Assembly (NCBI GenBank): GCA_037355855.1
Contig: CM074758.1
Span: forward strand, 1,337,001-1,401,000
Source of the DNA: Pseudo-nitzschia pungens
Taxonomy: Eukaryota; Bacillariophyta; Bacillariophyceae; Bacillariales; Bacillariaceae
Direction: 5' to 3'
DNA: 64,000 bases
Under the pieces are notes generated by a model, which did not search any database, had not been told where the DNA came from, and worked only from the letters and a program-made list of their open reading frames with translations. Shown one piece after another: positions 1 through 9,838 of the stretch. Within the stretch, counting starts at the first letter, position 1. Each line of letters starts with the position of its first letter. The position numbers were made by a program, and so were the translations under genes.

Positions 1-285
1 CGTACCGGTATGTGTCTGCGACCTTTGCCAGGTGGAACAACGATGATTCCTGCGTGAGAATCCATCAGAAATCGAGTTTGGCCGACAGCATCCGCCAACA
101 ACCTACTGCACCGGAAAACGAATCCGGGATGATCTTCTAGGACCACGAAACAAAGCACACAACCGCGAGTTAGGGACGCATCACCATCATTGGAGTCAGT
201 AGTTGCGAGGGCAAAGGAGAACAAGAACAGGGACTGACTACGCAGCAAAACCACTCGGCAAATCCAGCAGCACTTCCTTTCGATA

Positions 286-2004
286 ATGACGACAGCACGG
301 GCAACAATGGCGAGATCACAATCATCACCGGTGGCTGTGTTGTTGTGTTGTCTGCTAGCAGCAATCGTGGCGGCGGCACCCTTGGTTCGGGGGAGCATGG
401 CGGTGCGACCATCGTTCTGGCCGGCGAACAAGGCAACGACGGCTACGCGCACCGGATTTGGCATTCGTCAACAAATGCTGCTAACGTCACTGAGAGGGGG
501 CAGCAGCACGATGGAAGAAATGGCGGACGACGAGGACGAGGCAGATATGAGTCAGGACGAGGACGAAGACCAAGACGAGGACGGAGAAACGTCTTCCAAA
601 AAGGTTCCATCGATCGCGTCCAAGGAACCCGTTCGTCTCATTCTGTCGACCAACTGGGGGAATTCCGTCATCGACCAAACGGTGGAACTGACGCCGGCAC
701 GAACCAGAGACATTGCGGCCATCAAGAAGTCTCTGTCGAAGCAATTGCCCGGGCGGCCTCCCATTCTGGCCCTGGAAATTGTCTACGAGGGCCGCGTACT
801 GGAAGACGATACGCTCGTGGACGAGCTCTTTGACGACGAGGACGAAGAAGAAGAGGACGAGGACGACGAAGAAGTCGAGGAGGGAAACGAACCCATCCGG
901 AGGCTGACCCTCAACATTCTGCCCCCCGTTGATCCCAAGTTCGCTACGGAACTGGTGCCCAAACTCATGTACCACGGCGACGACGATGACCACGGCGCGG
1001 ATGCCTGGGCAACCGTCGGTGACGGTGACTCGCTGAAAACCGAGGAATTGCTGGACGCCTATTACATGAACCAGGTGGCAATGGCCCGGAACGCGCAGCT
1101 CCTGGCCGATCCCGGTGCACCCTCGTCGCCGTTCCTGCGAATGGAACTGCGGGAACAGGCCCGCGCTCTGAGAGAGCAGCTCCGATCGGAAACGCCGCCC
1201 GAGGTCTGGGAGAAATGCATGGCGGCCTCCACCAAGAGCGGCGGCCGCAACCCCCGGGACGAATGGAGGGGGCAGAGGTATCGAAGCAGCAAGGGAGGGG
1301 TGACAACGCAATTCAAGACAACCATCCAAACCAATCTGAACGTGGTACGTCCGTAACAATGATGGGTTGCACATAGTTCGGGATACGGGCTACTCGGGGG
1401 AATCGGTTTGATTCATTTCGGATACTCGCGATACTGTGTTACAGTGACGCGGTTCGATTCGAGTCGATTCGATTCGATTCGGTTGCAAACCCGTACTCTG
1501 ATCTCTCAACGATTATTTCTTTCTCTTGATTTCAATGCAACCACGGTAACACCCCATACCAACGAAAAGAATTGGGAGGACGCCATCAAGCACTCTCTCC
1601 TGTTTTTGTTCCTGGGATACTTTGGCGGCAGGAATAGTTTCTCGCGCCACCTCCTGTTGTGGGGTGCCCCCCTTTCGTTTGCATTGCAAGCACGACCGGT
1701 GAAAATGTGGTTCAAGACGGTCTTCTACATGCTGTCCAATCCGCCTCTGATCTTGTTGAGTTTCCTTCCGGCGCCCCAGCAGGCTATTCTGAGCATGGAC
1801 CTGAAGAGCTCGATGGTTGCATTGTATGGCGAAGACGGAGCCAAACACATCTATGCCGATATGCTGTCGGAACCGGACGATGCCGATGCGCCTTCTCAAA
1901 CAATATCCACGGAAGAAGATTCGGACATTGAAGAATCCGAGGAGGAGGATGAAGATGAGGATGAATATGATTCGGAAGACGAAGACGAAAGTGATGAAGA
2001 ATAA
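286..2004 (+). CDS. Secreted/ER ubiquitin-like-domain membrane protein (2 exons)
   Basis: Exon 1 is 286-1344 and exon 2 is 1570-2004. The intron 1345-1569 has donor GTACGT and acceptor AAAAG and joins in phase 0, giving 497 residues. The N-terminus has a hydrophobic signal sequence (about residues 12-36). An acidic Asp/Glu-rich stretch follows, then a beta-grasp ubiquitin-like segment (about residues 105-210, VRLILSTNWG to RRLTLNILPP) interrupted by an acidic loop. Exon 2 encodes one or two hydrophobic segments (LLFLFLGYFGG; FKTVFYMLSNPPLILL) and another acidic tail. A ubiquitin-like fold on an ER-targeted membrane protein recalls HERPUD-type ERAD factors, but that comparison is inference. 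The splice is supported because the exon 1 frame stops just after the donor and exon 2 has hydrophobic content with no good start of its own. Confidence 0.7.
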
Positions 2005-2087
2005 ACATTTGTATAAATCGAAGCTTTTGATTCGCCCACCTTGTCGCAGGACTTGAGAACTTTTTATTGCCTTGACTGAGTGGTTGC

Positions 2088-2151
2088 AATAGTTGCAGAA
2101 AACTGTTTCCGAGTTGGAAAATAGTTGCAGAAAACTGTTTCCGAGTTGGAA
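2088..2151. repeat. 32-bp tandem duplication downstream of the ubiquitin-like gene
   Basis: The block AATAGTTGCAGAAAACTGTT plus its following bases occurs twice with a 32-base period. It lies in the probable 3' UTR of the preceding gene. Confidence 0.8.
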
Positions 2152-2442
2152 CGGCACGAGAGCAGGTTAACACTAATGGGTATACAAGAATAGAACAATC
2201 GCAAACAGTTTTGGCAACGGTTTGTAATCGGTTTCGTCATAAATTACTATTATGTTAGTAGAATACAATAGTGTACATTCGAAATGATTCGTTAGCCTGC
2301 GATGGTATGCGCGCTAAAGACTTGGCATTGTGTTTTGAAAAAGGGTTGGACGCAGGGGGCAGGGTTTCGACTCTTCATCCGGTAGCGAGTCCGCCGCACG
2401 GTCTCGGTTGCGTAAAAAACAATTCTCTTCTCCAACAATCCA

Positions 2443-2823
2443 TCAAGTTCGGAAGAAATCACGGACACAACTTTCCATAGATCGGTGATGGCTGTCGGCA
2501 TTCGTTGTTTGTGAATCACGTTCTAAGCGAAGTACTTGATCTAGCGCAGACTCGAACGAAGAAGTGTAATTTATTTTTGTCCAACGGCGAGGATCGCCCC
2601 GGTTGTTCGACCGTGATTGTTGTTGTTGTTGTTGTTGTTGTTGTGACTCTGCAGTCAAGCCATCTCGGGATGCTGTAGTTGTTTCAGTATAATTCTTTGT
2701 CGACGCCAGGGGTGAGATTGCTGGCCTAGCTGTTGTTGTTGTTGTTGTTGTTGTTGCGGTAGAAGTCCTCAGTGCATGCACACCTGCCAAACGCTTGAGT
2801 GTTGGACCTACTGCTCGTGTCAT
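2443..2823 (-). CDS. Hypothetical small protein, possible mitochondrial presequence
   Basis: The 126-residue frame starts at a true ATG (2823). It opens with an Arg/Lys-containing, acid-free segment (MTRAVGPTLKRLAGVHALR) that resembles a mitochondrial presequence. Poly-Thr and poly-Gln tracts from CAA/ACA microsatellites follow, then a helical segment (SFESALDQVLRLERD). I do not recognise the family. A frame offset by one base continues with protein-like sequence to about 2292 (SSELDGLLEKRIVFYATETV). Because one-base length changes recur in this window, the true C-terminus may lie in that frame. The length and even the reality of the gene are uncertain. Confidence 0.45.
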   Translation of the reverse strand: MTRAVGPTLKRLAGVHALRTSTATTTTTTTTARPAISPLASTKNYTETTTASRDGLTAESQQQQQQQQQSRSNNRGDPRRWTKINYTSSFESALDQVLRLERDSQTTNADSHHRSMESCVRDFFRT

Positions 2824-3928
2824 GATGGCTTGCCGAGAGAAGAAGACGATGATAATGATCCAAGAATGATAGATCGGTTCAAAAAATGGGATGAATCAGA
2901 ATTTCGGATTTGCATACGTTTTCAAGTGCAAGTGAAACCCTTACAAAAAATCCGTAAGTTACTACAAGCACCGCCAATTTTTTTAAAACCCTTCTGGAAT
3001 TACATATTTTTAGTCAAAGTGAATAGATATACCTTATATATTGACATATAAGGGAGTCATCAATTGATGAAAATATCATTAAGACGATATTGGCGAATGG
3101 GATGGAAGAGTCATTCGACAACACGCACTCATCGGATTTTCGGAAGCCTTTTAAGAACAATGGGGTGTCAAAGCAATCGTCGAATGGCAAGTGCAAGCAT
3201 TTGCAATACTTGAACTTATCCAGAGTTGAGCTTTTTCCTCTTGACGGAATGGAAAGGATTGAGTTTGTGTTGATTGGTTATTTTGTGTCGCATCCCTTGA
3301 AGAGTGTGATTCCGTGAGATCATGGGGCTCGAACAACTAACGGATCTTTATGAGAACAAAATGTTGTAATTTCCCGGAGAATTTTAGAGCGGAAACAAAA
3401 AGAGCGGAAGTTTCGAGAAGAGGTTACGCGAAGCTGATCCACAGTAACCTTATTCATTACTAAGGTTACGTACCGTAGAGGTCACTGCACGTCACACAGC
3501 AAGATTAAATAATTACTGTTACGTACGTGTACCGGTATCCGAATGACAGCCAGATGGGAGTTGAACCAAATCCACGCCCTTTTCGGCAGCAGCCGTATTT
3601 TCATTCAATCCCGATGGATTTCAGTCACTAACTATTATTACGTAGTATGTTTATTATCCTCTGATCATATGTATTAAGAAGTATGTATTGCATGGCAGCA
3701 ATGTAAGTTAGCTTACCTTACACATTTACGTAAGTTAATTACTCAAAATGAGGGACAGACGAACAACGACGGACGCGCAGCCGCGTGTCATTTTATTATT
3801 TTTTGAGAGATCAATCCACGATTGATGCTCGGTTTGGATGGAATGTTTTTCAAATTAATTTTAAAATCAATTTTTCCGCGGTGTCGGAGAAGATACGCTC
3901 AATCATCAATATTGCAAACGATTGAACA
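2824..3928. other. Intergenic, repeat-rich
   Basis: This is the upstream region shared by the small minus-strand gene and the vWA gene. It holds AGGTTACG/AAGGTTACG motifs (about 3420 and 3462), ACCGGTA at about 3531, and A+T-rich DNA. A short frame at 3102-3317 has a weak leucine-rich look (KHLQYLNLSRVEL), but it has no domain context and is not called. Confidence 0.6.
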
Positions 3929-5104
3929 ATGGCGAGCGAAGCGGAGGGAGAGAGAATAGAATGTCTCGTGCGGCAGGGGTTCACGCCGTCCCTGGCCCGA
4001 AACGTTCTGCTGGCGAGATCCAGAGAGAGCTTGCCGCTAACCGTATGGATTTGTGACAATTCCACCTCGATGAACGCCTCCGACGGACGGCGATTGGTGA
4101 GCACAAAATCGCGGGACGATGTGCGCGTCGAACCGTGCACCAGATGGGAGGAACTGAGAGAAACCATCATGTATCACGGCCAGCTTGCGGCGCTACTGGA
4201 AGCCCCAACCAGATTCATCTTGCTGAACAGACCCGTTGATGCGGACGGCAACGAATTCTCGCAGGAAATGAGCGTTGCGGAACGGGGAGGGGAATGGATC
4301 GACGATGACATGGAATATCTCGCGGACAGCTTCTCTCGCATATATCCCCGGGGCGTTACCCCATTGACGGATCATTTGCGTCGAATGTACGAGTCCCTGA
4401 AATACATAGAAACCAGGATCGTGCTGGTATTGGCAACCGATGGCAGGCCCACCGATAGCTACGGCTTTGTGTCGCCATCCGTCGATCGGGATTTCGAAAA
4501 CGCTCTTCGTCAGGTCCAGTCGAAGGCCTGGATCGTCATTCGATTGTGCACAAACGACGATTCGATCTTGAAGTATTATCAACGCCTGGACGAACACATG
4601 GAATTGTCCATCGAAGTCCTGGACGATTACACGGACGAAGCCAGGGAAGTCCATGCGCACAACCCGTGGCTAACTTATAGCCTCGGCTTGCACCGGTGTC
4701 GCGAGATGGGAATGAGCTGCCACGGCAAGTTTCACTTTCTGGATTGGCTGGACGAACGACCCCTGACGCGGGACGAGATCTGCTCGGTCCTGCGCGGAAC
4801 CTTCGGTTTGATCGACGGCGGTGACGGGGACATCGGGTCGTCCTTTCGGTCGGACGACGATTGGAACGCGTTTTGCGACATGGTGCAGCGAGACCAAGAA
4901 TTTCTCGCCGCTCGGTCCGAGAAACAGAAAGGATCCGAGCTCGGGGCCTTTTTTCCGTGGAATCCGATGCGGAAACGAACGACGCACTGGATCGACGTGA
5001 AGAAGCTGAAACGACACGGACGCAAGTCGCGGTTGGGGTTGGATTCGTTGGTGTGGATCCTTCTCGTTGCCGCTGTTGCGATTTATCTCACGTCGCTGGA
5101 CTGA
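3929..5104 (+). CDS. Tail-anchored von Willebrand A-domain protein
   Basis: This intronless gene encodes 391 residues from a clear ATG. Residues about 9-30 (ECLVRQGFTPSLARNVLLA) have the look of a UBA-like helix bundle. A vWA fold follows with a complete MIDAS metal site: D43-x-S45-x-S47, T144 (RGVTPL) and D171 (LATDGRP). The last 19 residues (373-391) are a single hydrophobic segment after a basic stretch, the signature of a tail-anchored protein facing the cytosol. The C-terminal half includes a conserved-looking HGKFHFLDWLDERPLT block of unknown role. It is convergent with ZNHIT3, 279 bp from that stop. The family function is unknown; a metal-dependent protein-binding role is inferred from the MIDAS residues. 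Confidence 0.75.
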   Translation: MASEAEGERIECLVRQGFTPSLARNVLLARSRESLPLTVWICDNSTSMNASDGRRLVSTKSRDDVRVEPCTRWEELRETIMYHGQLAALLEAPTRFILLNRPVDADGNEFSQEMSVAERGGEWIDDDMEYLADSFSRIYPRGVTPLTDHLRRMYESLKYIETRIVLVLATDGRPTDSYGFVSPSVDRDFENALRQVQSKAWIVIRLCTNDDSILKYYQRLDEHMELSIEVLDDYTDEAREVHAHNPWLTYSLGLHRCREMGMSCHGKFHFLDWLDERPLTRDEICSVLRGTFGLIDGGDGDIGSSFRSDDDWNAFCDMVQRDQEFLAARSEKQKGSELGAFFPWNPMRKRTTHWIDVKKLKRHGRKSRLGLDSLVWILLVAAVAIYLTSLD

Positions 5105-5383
5105 AGCACCGGTCGATGTTGCTCTTCGATGGTCGAACGATCGGTGGTGAGCATTTTCGGTGCTTCGATTGTTCGTAACATCCACTAGAACAATTTTGTG
5201 TTGCGAAGCACAGTGCTTTTAATCAATACTTTCACTTCTGAATACCACATCAAACGAGTGAATGAATCGCTTTCCATCGGCAAAATGCGTCGATCTAACT
5301 TAAATCGTATCGTTGTTGGTGCATGCTCGTACACCCGACAAACCGCCCTGCCCTGCCCTGCCTTGCCTTGCCCTGTCCGGGGC

Positions 5384-6673
5384 TCAAGATCCTTCCGGTT
5401 CGTCTCCGTTCATCGAAGCGTCTTCGTCTTCCGACGACGACGACGACGACGACGACACATCGATGGGCCGAAACTTGGGAATGGCCTTTCTCATCGACTT
5501 GAGGGCCAGCGCCGGCGGGGGCACCGAGGGATCCCATTTTCGGTGGAGCCATTCCTCCAGCTCTCGTTCGTTTCGGTGACTCGGTGCCCGGCCCGGCCCG
5601 GCGCCGGAAGGCCTCCCGTCGAGTCCCGATCCGAGTCCGAATTCCGCGCGAGCCGCATCGGTGGCCGGCGGTTCTCGTCGTTCCAAAACGTCCGCCAGCA
5701 CCAGCAGCTTGTCGGCAAAGACATCGAAATCCCGGTGTCGGGATCGTTTTTCGGCCAGCGCATCGTGGGGATGCGGGGGCGGGCCCCGCTTCGATCGGAA
5801 CCGGTGGTGGCCTCCGCCGTGGTGGTGACTCTGACGACCGTGACGAGGAACCCGTTGCCGTCCCTGCCGGTTTTGCCTCTTGTGGTAGGATTTGTATTTT
5901 TTTTCGGATCGGACCACGGAAGCAATCATGTCGCGGAGGCCACCGTCCCCGAGTTCGTTTCGCAACCAGATCGAGTTGCGGAGCGCCGTTCTCATGTCGT
6001 CCGTGATCTTCCAGCCGTCTTCCAGCGACGAATCATCGTCGTCGTCGTCGTCGGTTTCGTCACCGCAATCGCTCGATTCGTCGTCGTCGCCGCCGCCGCC
6101 GCCGTCATCACCACCGCGAGACGGATTCTCGGAAGGGTCGAGCGAAGGGTTTGCGGTGGCGGATTCGGCAGCGGTGGCGGATCCCGCGGCGGCTCTTCCG
6201 TCGGTGGTGGTTCCGGGACACGCGGTCTTGTGTTCCCGGCAGCACGCGACGCCGCAATAGGTAGCGCGGCATTTTGGACACTTGTACTTGGGTGGCCCGT
6301 CGTCCTTGACAATCTGGCAGACGCTGCAAACCGGTGGTTTGGTGGCTTCGTCTTGATTCTGCTGCTGATTCTGCTGCTGTCTCGCGCGGCGCCGACGTTT
6401 GTTGCTGTTGCCGTTGCCTCTGGTGCAATTCCTATTGTTGTTGTTGATGTTGTTGTGGTTGTTGTTGTTGTTGTTTCTGTCGTTGTTTCTGTTGCCGTCG
6501 TGGATTGTTTGTTGCGATTGGGGACTCGCGGTCGCGGTGTCGGTGGAGACGCTTGGTGTTCGCCCCGTTGTCGATGGCAGGGGTACCGGTACCGGTGCCG
6601 GCGCTGGCGCTCGCTCCGGATCGGACGCCGCTCCGATGCGTGCCGGAGAGGAAGACGTGCTCGTAACTTCCAT
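5384..6673 (-). CDS. ZNHIT3: HIT zinc-finger protein, ZNHIT3/Hit1-like snoRNP assembly factor
   Basis: The protein has 429 residues from ATG 6673. A Pro/Asn-rich disordered N-terminus and a basic patch (KRRRRAR) precede a HIT zinc finger with C116, C119, C132, C135, C140, C144/145, H148 and C152 (YKCPKCRATYC). After an acidic linker comes DMRTALRNSIWLRNELGD and LRDMI, matching the C-terminal helical region of ZNHIT3. Later DFDVFADKLLVLADVLE resembles the end of that domain. ZNHIT3/Hit1 stabilises NUFIP/Rsa1 in box C/D snoRNP assembly in the nucleus. The diatom protein is much longer than the human one (about 155 residues), through disordered Gly/Asp/His-rich inserts. MYND fingers were considered, but the Cys/His spacing fits HIT better. 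Confidence 0.8.
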   Translation of the reverse strand: MEVTSTSSSPARIGAASDPERAPAPAPVPVPLPSTTGRTPSVSTDTATASPQSQQTIHDGNRNNDRNNNNNNHNNINNNNRNCTRGNGNSNKRRRRARQQQNQQQNQDEATKPPVCSVCQIVKDDGPPKYKCPKCRATYCGVACCREHKTACPGTTTDGRAAAGSATAAESATANPSLDPSENPSRGGDDGGGGGDDDESSDCGDETDDDDDDDSSLEDGWKITDDMRTALRNSIWLRNELGDGGLRDMIASVVRSEKKYKSYHKRQNRQGRQRVPRHGRQSHHHGGGHHRFRSKRGPPPHPHDALAEKRSRHRDFDVFADKLLVLADVLERREPPATDAARAEFGLGSGLDGRPSGAGPGRAPSHRNERELEEWLHRKWDPSVPPPALALKSMRKAIPKFRPIDVSSSSSSSSEDEDASMNGDEPEGS

Positions 6674-7543
6674 GCCCGCTGGTCTCTGTTTGGCGTTCTT
6701 GCAATCCCTTGCGAAGCCGATTGTATCGAGCGATGGATGGTTACGGTAATTAATAACCTGGTACGTGTCGTGGTTCCTTTTCGATTTCTGTCGACACCTC
6801 TTTTTTTTTTTTTGGGACAGACTCGAGACTGATTTTGAGATTGATTGATTGATTCATTCCGCGATCCAAAAAATTGAGATTGAGATCCATTCATTCATTC
6901 ATTTTTGTTCAGTGATTTTTGATATTTTGATTGTTGATGATTGATTGGTCGTGTCGTCACCAAGATTCAGTCTTGTATAACTCGTGACTAAATCACTTCC
7001 ACCCGCGCCCCCAACCACAGAAAGGAAAGAAATTCGAATGAAGAACGATGCATCATTGCCCGCAACCCGCCACCAAAAGCCACACAGACCACAAATCGCA
7101 AACACCTGAACCGAACTGTGTGAAACCCATTCCTGTACCGTACGGCACGAATCACGGAGATCGGAGGATAACCTTACGTAATACCGGTAGGTAGAGCTGG
7201 GAGTGAGGCGAACGGAAGAAAAAAAAATGTGCCAAACTTTCCGCTAATTTACTCTGAGAAAAAAGTTGACTCCTCCCGTAACTTACTCGGACTCGTACTC
7301 GTAATCTTACTCCTGCTGCCCCGCCGAGCAAGGCCCGAACATAGCGGTACCCCCAACAAACAACAAACAACAAACAACAAACATCCACCGTACCGCAACC
7401 GCACCACCCCTCGCAAGAACCGACCCGAGAATACCGGTCCCAACCTCTGCGTGTCCGCAAGCGCACCGTACATACCTCGCAAGGAGCGGTCGATCCGAGG
7501 AGCGGAGCGCTGCGCGGTTCGGCGCAAACCAACCAATCCCACC
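6674..7543. promoter_or_regulatory. Divergent intergenic promoter region (ZNHIT3 / sulfotransferase)
   Basis: This 870-bp region lies between divergent start codons. It contains GATT/CATT tandem repeats (about 6839-6900), an ACAA/CAAA repeat near 7360-7380, an AACCTTAC motif (about 7171) and ACCGGTA (about 7182). No TATA box is identified with confidence. The frame of the sulfotransferase gene is open back to about 7229 but contains no ATG upstream of 7544. Confidence 0.5.
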
Positions 7544-9715
7544 ATGCCGGCCACATCGGACGAAGAAATCCAGCGCCAGCACCGGGAAGCCCTTCTCCTG
7601 GTCGAGGGCGATGGCGGGGACGCGAAACCGATGCCCTGCGCCCCGCGAAACGAGCTGGGAGAAATTTCCCTCGCCGACAAGAGGCAACCCACCTTTCCCT
7701 TTGCCTTTTACGACAATTCCGGGCCGAGGGGGGGAGAGACGGACGAGACGGAATCGGAATCCTCCGATTCGGAGGCTTCGTCGACGTCGTCGTCGTCGTC
7801 GCCCTCCCGTCCCCTGCTGGATCGACCACTGCTGCGGAATCCCTTGTGCTGGTCGACGAGGGGATTCGTCGACGTTTCGAAACTCCAAGAAATGGTCCGA
7901 GAGGGATACGATCGCGACTACCGGAACCCAGAATACCTGCAAGAACCGGACACGGACACAGTCCCGGAACTCTCGAACAGCGATACCAATCGCGATACCA
8001 ATTGCAATACCAATTACAACTACTGGGATCCCCGCAACGCCGACCGGGACAACGTCACCCTCACCCGGCCCTCCCACGATGCCTGGGGGATCGGAAAAAT
8101 CGTTCTGGTGTTTTCCGACGACTTTCTCACGAGGGTCTACCAATTCCCGTGGTGGAAGGAATTCGAGCCGGCCCTGCGGCCGATCCTGGACGTCCTCTTT
8201 CCGGAACAGCAACAGCAGCAGCAACAATCGTCGACGTCGTCGTCGTCATCGTCCCGTGGCAAACAAGCCACCGTGGTCCGGGCGCTCCTCGCGAGCCTGC
8301 CACCGGGTGCGACCATACCCGTGCACCACGACAGCGGGGAGTGGGTGAAGAAAACCCACCGGGTGCACGTCCCGATCCTGGTCGGGAATCCCTCGAGGGT
8401 CGTCTTTCGGTGCGGACCGTCCACCGACCTCCTCCAGCGGATCAGCTGCGAGCCGGGACACGTCTTCGAGATCAACAACCAGGCCAAGCACGCCGTCAGC
8501 AACTGCGACGAGTGCCACCGGGTGCACCTGATCCTGGATTACGTCGTTCGGGGGGAGGAGGAGGAGGAGGAGAATGATTGCGCCGATGCGGATGCCGGTG
8601 TCGATGCCGATGCGGGGAATGCCACGCAACAGCAACGACTGCCACAAAAACAACCGGCGCCGCTCGCTCCGATTCCCCTGGAACCGGGCGAAAAATTGGT
8701 CCAGACGAGGCGGTCCGTGGACCGACTCAAGAACATGGTCCCCCGGCCCACGCCCTCGTACATCGTGCTGGGCGCCCAAAAGGCGGGGACCACCAGCCTG
8801 TACCACTACATCAACGAGCACCCGTGGGTCTTTCGGGCCCGGCGGCGAGAAACCCACTGCCTCGACTGGAGATGGAACGACAAGCTCCGCACCAGGAGCA
8901 AGCAGCTGGAGCACTGCCAGAAATTCTTTTTCGCGGAGGAAATGAGGACCCGGCCCTCGTGCCTGACGGGGGATTCGACCCCCAGCTACCTCCTGGACAG
9001 CCGGAGGGTCATTCCCCGTCTCAAGCGGGTCTTTGACTGGAGCCACGCCGGCACCGTCGACAACGGCAGGATGAAATTCTTCGTCATGATGCGGGATCCC
9101 GTCCAGCGGGCCGCGTCGCACTACGCCATGGTGACCTCCACCGACGGGACGCCCGCCCAGCTCAAGACCCGGGGGAACGAATGGAGGGGCAAGACGCTCG
9201 GGAGGGTCGTCGAAATCGAATTGATCCGGATGAGAAACTGCGGCCTGATCCCCTACTGGAACATCGAGGAGGGCCGTCTCGACCGCGACGCCTTTGAGAA
9301 ATTCGCGGGAAGCCCGGAGGAAGCCAAGGCGTGGGACCGGTACCTGAGGCAGCACGTGCCGCTCAACACGGGATCGTACGGAATCCTGACCAGGGGCATG
9401 TACGCGGTGCAGCTCCGGCCCTGGTTCGAGGCCTTCGACCGGGACCAGTTCCTGTGCCTCAAGCTGGAATCGATGAAGGCCGCAAACGGCGTCAGGGACA
9501 CGATGCGCAAGGTGTGGGCGCACCTGGATCTGCCCAACCATCCCATCGAGGACGAATCCGCCAGGAACAGCCGCGACTACGATGCCACGAACCCGAAAAT
9601 CAGGGACTACCTGCAACGATTCTTCGAGCCCCACAATCGTTTGCTGGCGTCGGTCCTGAAGGAAACCGCGTCGGACGAATGGATCGACCCGTGGCCCTAC
9701 GACAACCAAAGCTAA
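7544..9715 (+). CDS. Fusion of Asp/Asn beta-hydroxylase-like 2-oxoglutarate dioxygenase and PAPS sulfotransferase
   Basis: The protein has 723 residues from ATG 7544 (context ACCATGC); the open frame further upstream has only a GTG. Residues about 185-335 match the aspartyl/asparaginyl beta-hydroxylase fold: iron ligands in H261/H262-x-D263 (PVHHDSGEW), H316 (KHAVSN) and the 2-oxoglutarate arginine R326 (HRVHLILDYV). After an acidic linker, residues about 405-700 form a sulfotransferase: 5'-phosphosulfate loop GAQKAGTTSL (410-419) and 3'-phosphate motif MRDPVQRAASHY (R517, S525). The protein should therefore hydroxylate one substrate and sulfate one, perhaps the same molecule; the substrate is unknown. 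No membrane anchor lies within the supported start, although Golgi sulfotransferases usually have one, so an upstream exon remains possible. The sequence is GC-rich compared with its neighbours. Confidence 0.85.
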   Translation: MPATSDEEIQRQHREALLLVEGDGGDAKPMPCAPRNELGEISLADKRQPTFPFAFYDNSGPRGGETDETESESSDSEASSTSSSSSPSRPLLDRPLLRNPLCWSTRGFVDVSKLQEMVREGYDRDYRNPEYLQEPDTDTVPELSNSDTNRDTNCNTNYNYWDPRNADRDNVTLTRPSHDAWGIGKIVLVFSDDFLTRVYQFPWWKEFEPALRPILDVLFPEQQQQQQQSSTSSSSSSRGKQATVVRALLASLPPGATIPVHHDSGEWVKKTHRVHVPILVGNPSRVVFRCGPSTDLLQRISCEPGHVFEINNQAKHAVSNCDECHRVHLILDYVVRGEEEEEENDCADADAGVDADAGNATQQQRLPQKQPAPLAPIPLEPGEKLVQTRRSVDRLKNMVPRPTPSYIVLGAQKAGTTSLYHYINEHPWVFRARRRETHCLDWRWNDKLRTRSKQLEHCQKFFFAEEMRTRPSCLTGDSTPSYLLDSRRVIPRLKRVFDWSHAGTVDNGRMKFFVMMRDPVQRAASHYAMVTSTDGTPAQLKTRGNEWRGKTLGRVVEIELIRMRNCGLIPYWNIEEGRLDRDAFEKFAGSPEEAKAWDRYLRQHVPLNTGSYGILTRGMYAVQLRPWFEAFDRDQFLCLKLESMKAANGVRDTMRKVWAHLDLPNHPIEDESARNSRDYDATNPKIRDYLQRFFEPHNRLLASVLKETASDEWIDPWPYDNQS

Positions 9716-9838
9716 CAAGGACACGGAACGGAACAATCGATGCGAGCCGTTTGCAATACAGTAGTTTGACACAGGAAATCTGTTGCTGCACAGGGAGCAT
9801 GAATAGTAGTAACTCGTAGCATTCTTTCTTTCATTACA

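Noticed and set aside
5198..6832. 544-codon plus-strand frame opposite ZNHIT3
   Set aside because: Shadow of the minus-strand gene: composition is Arg/Val-rich from reverse-read Asp/Ser codons, and the HIT finger is clearly on the other strand.
7229..7543. N-terminal extension of the fusion enzyme with a hydrophobic stretch
   Set aside because: It begins with GTG and contains no ATG. It could be real only if an upstream exon exists, for which I see no evidence.
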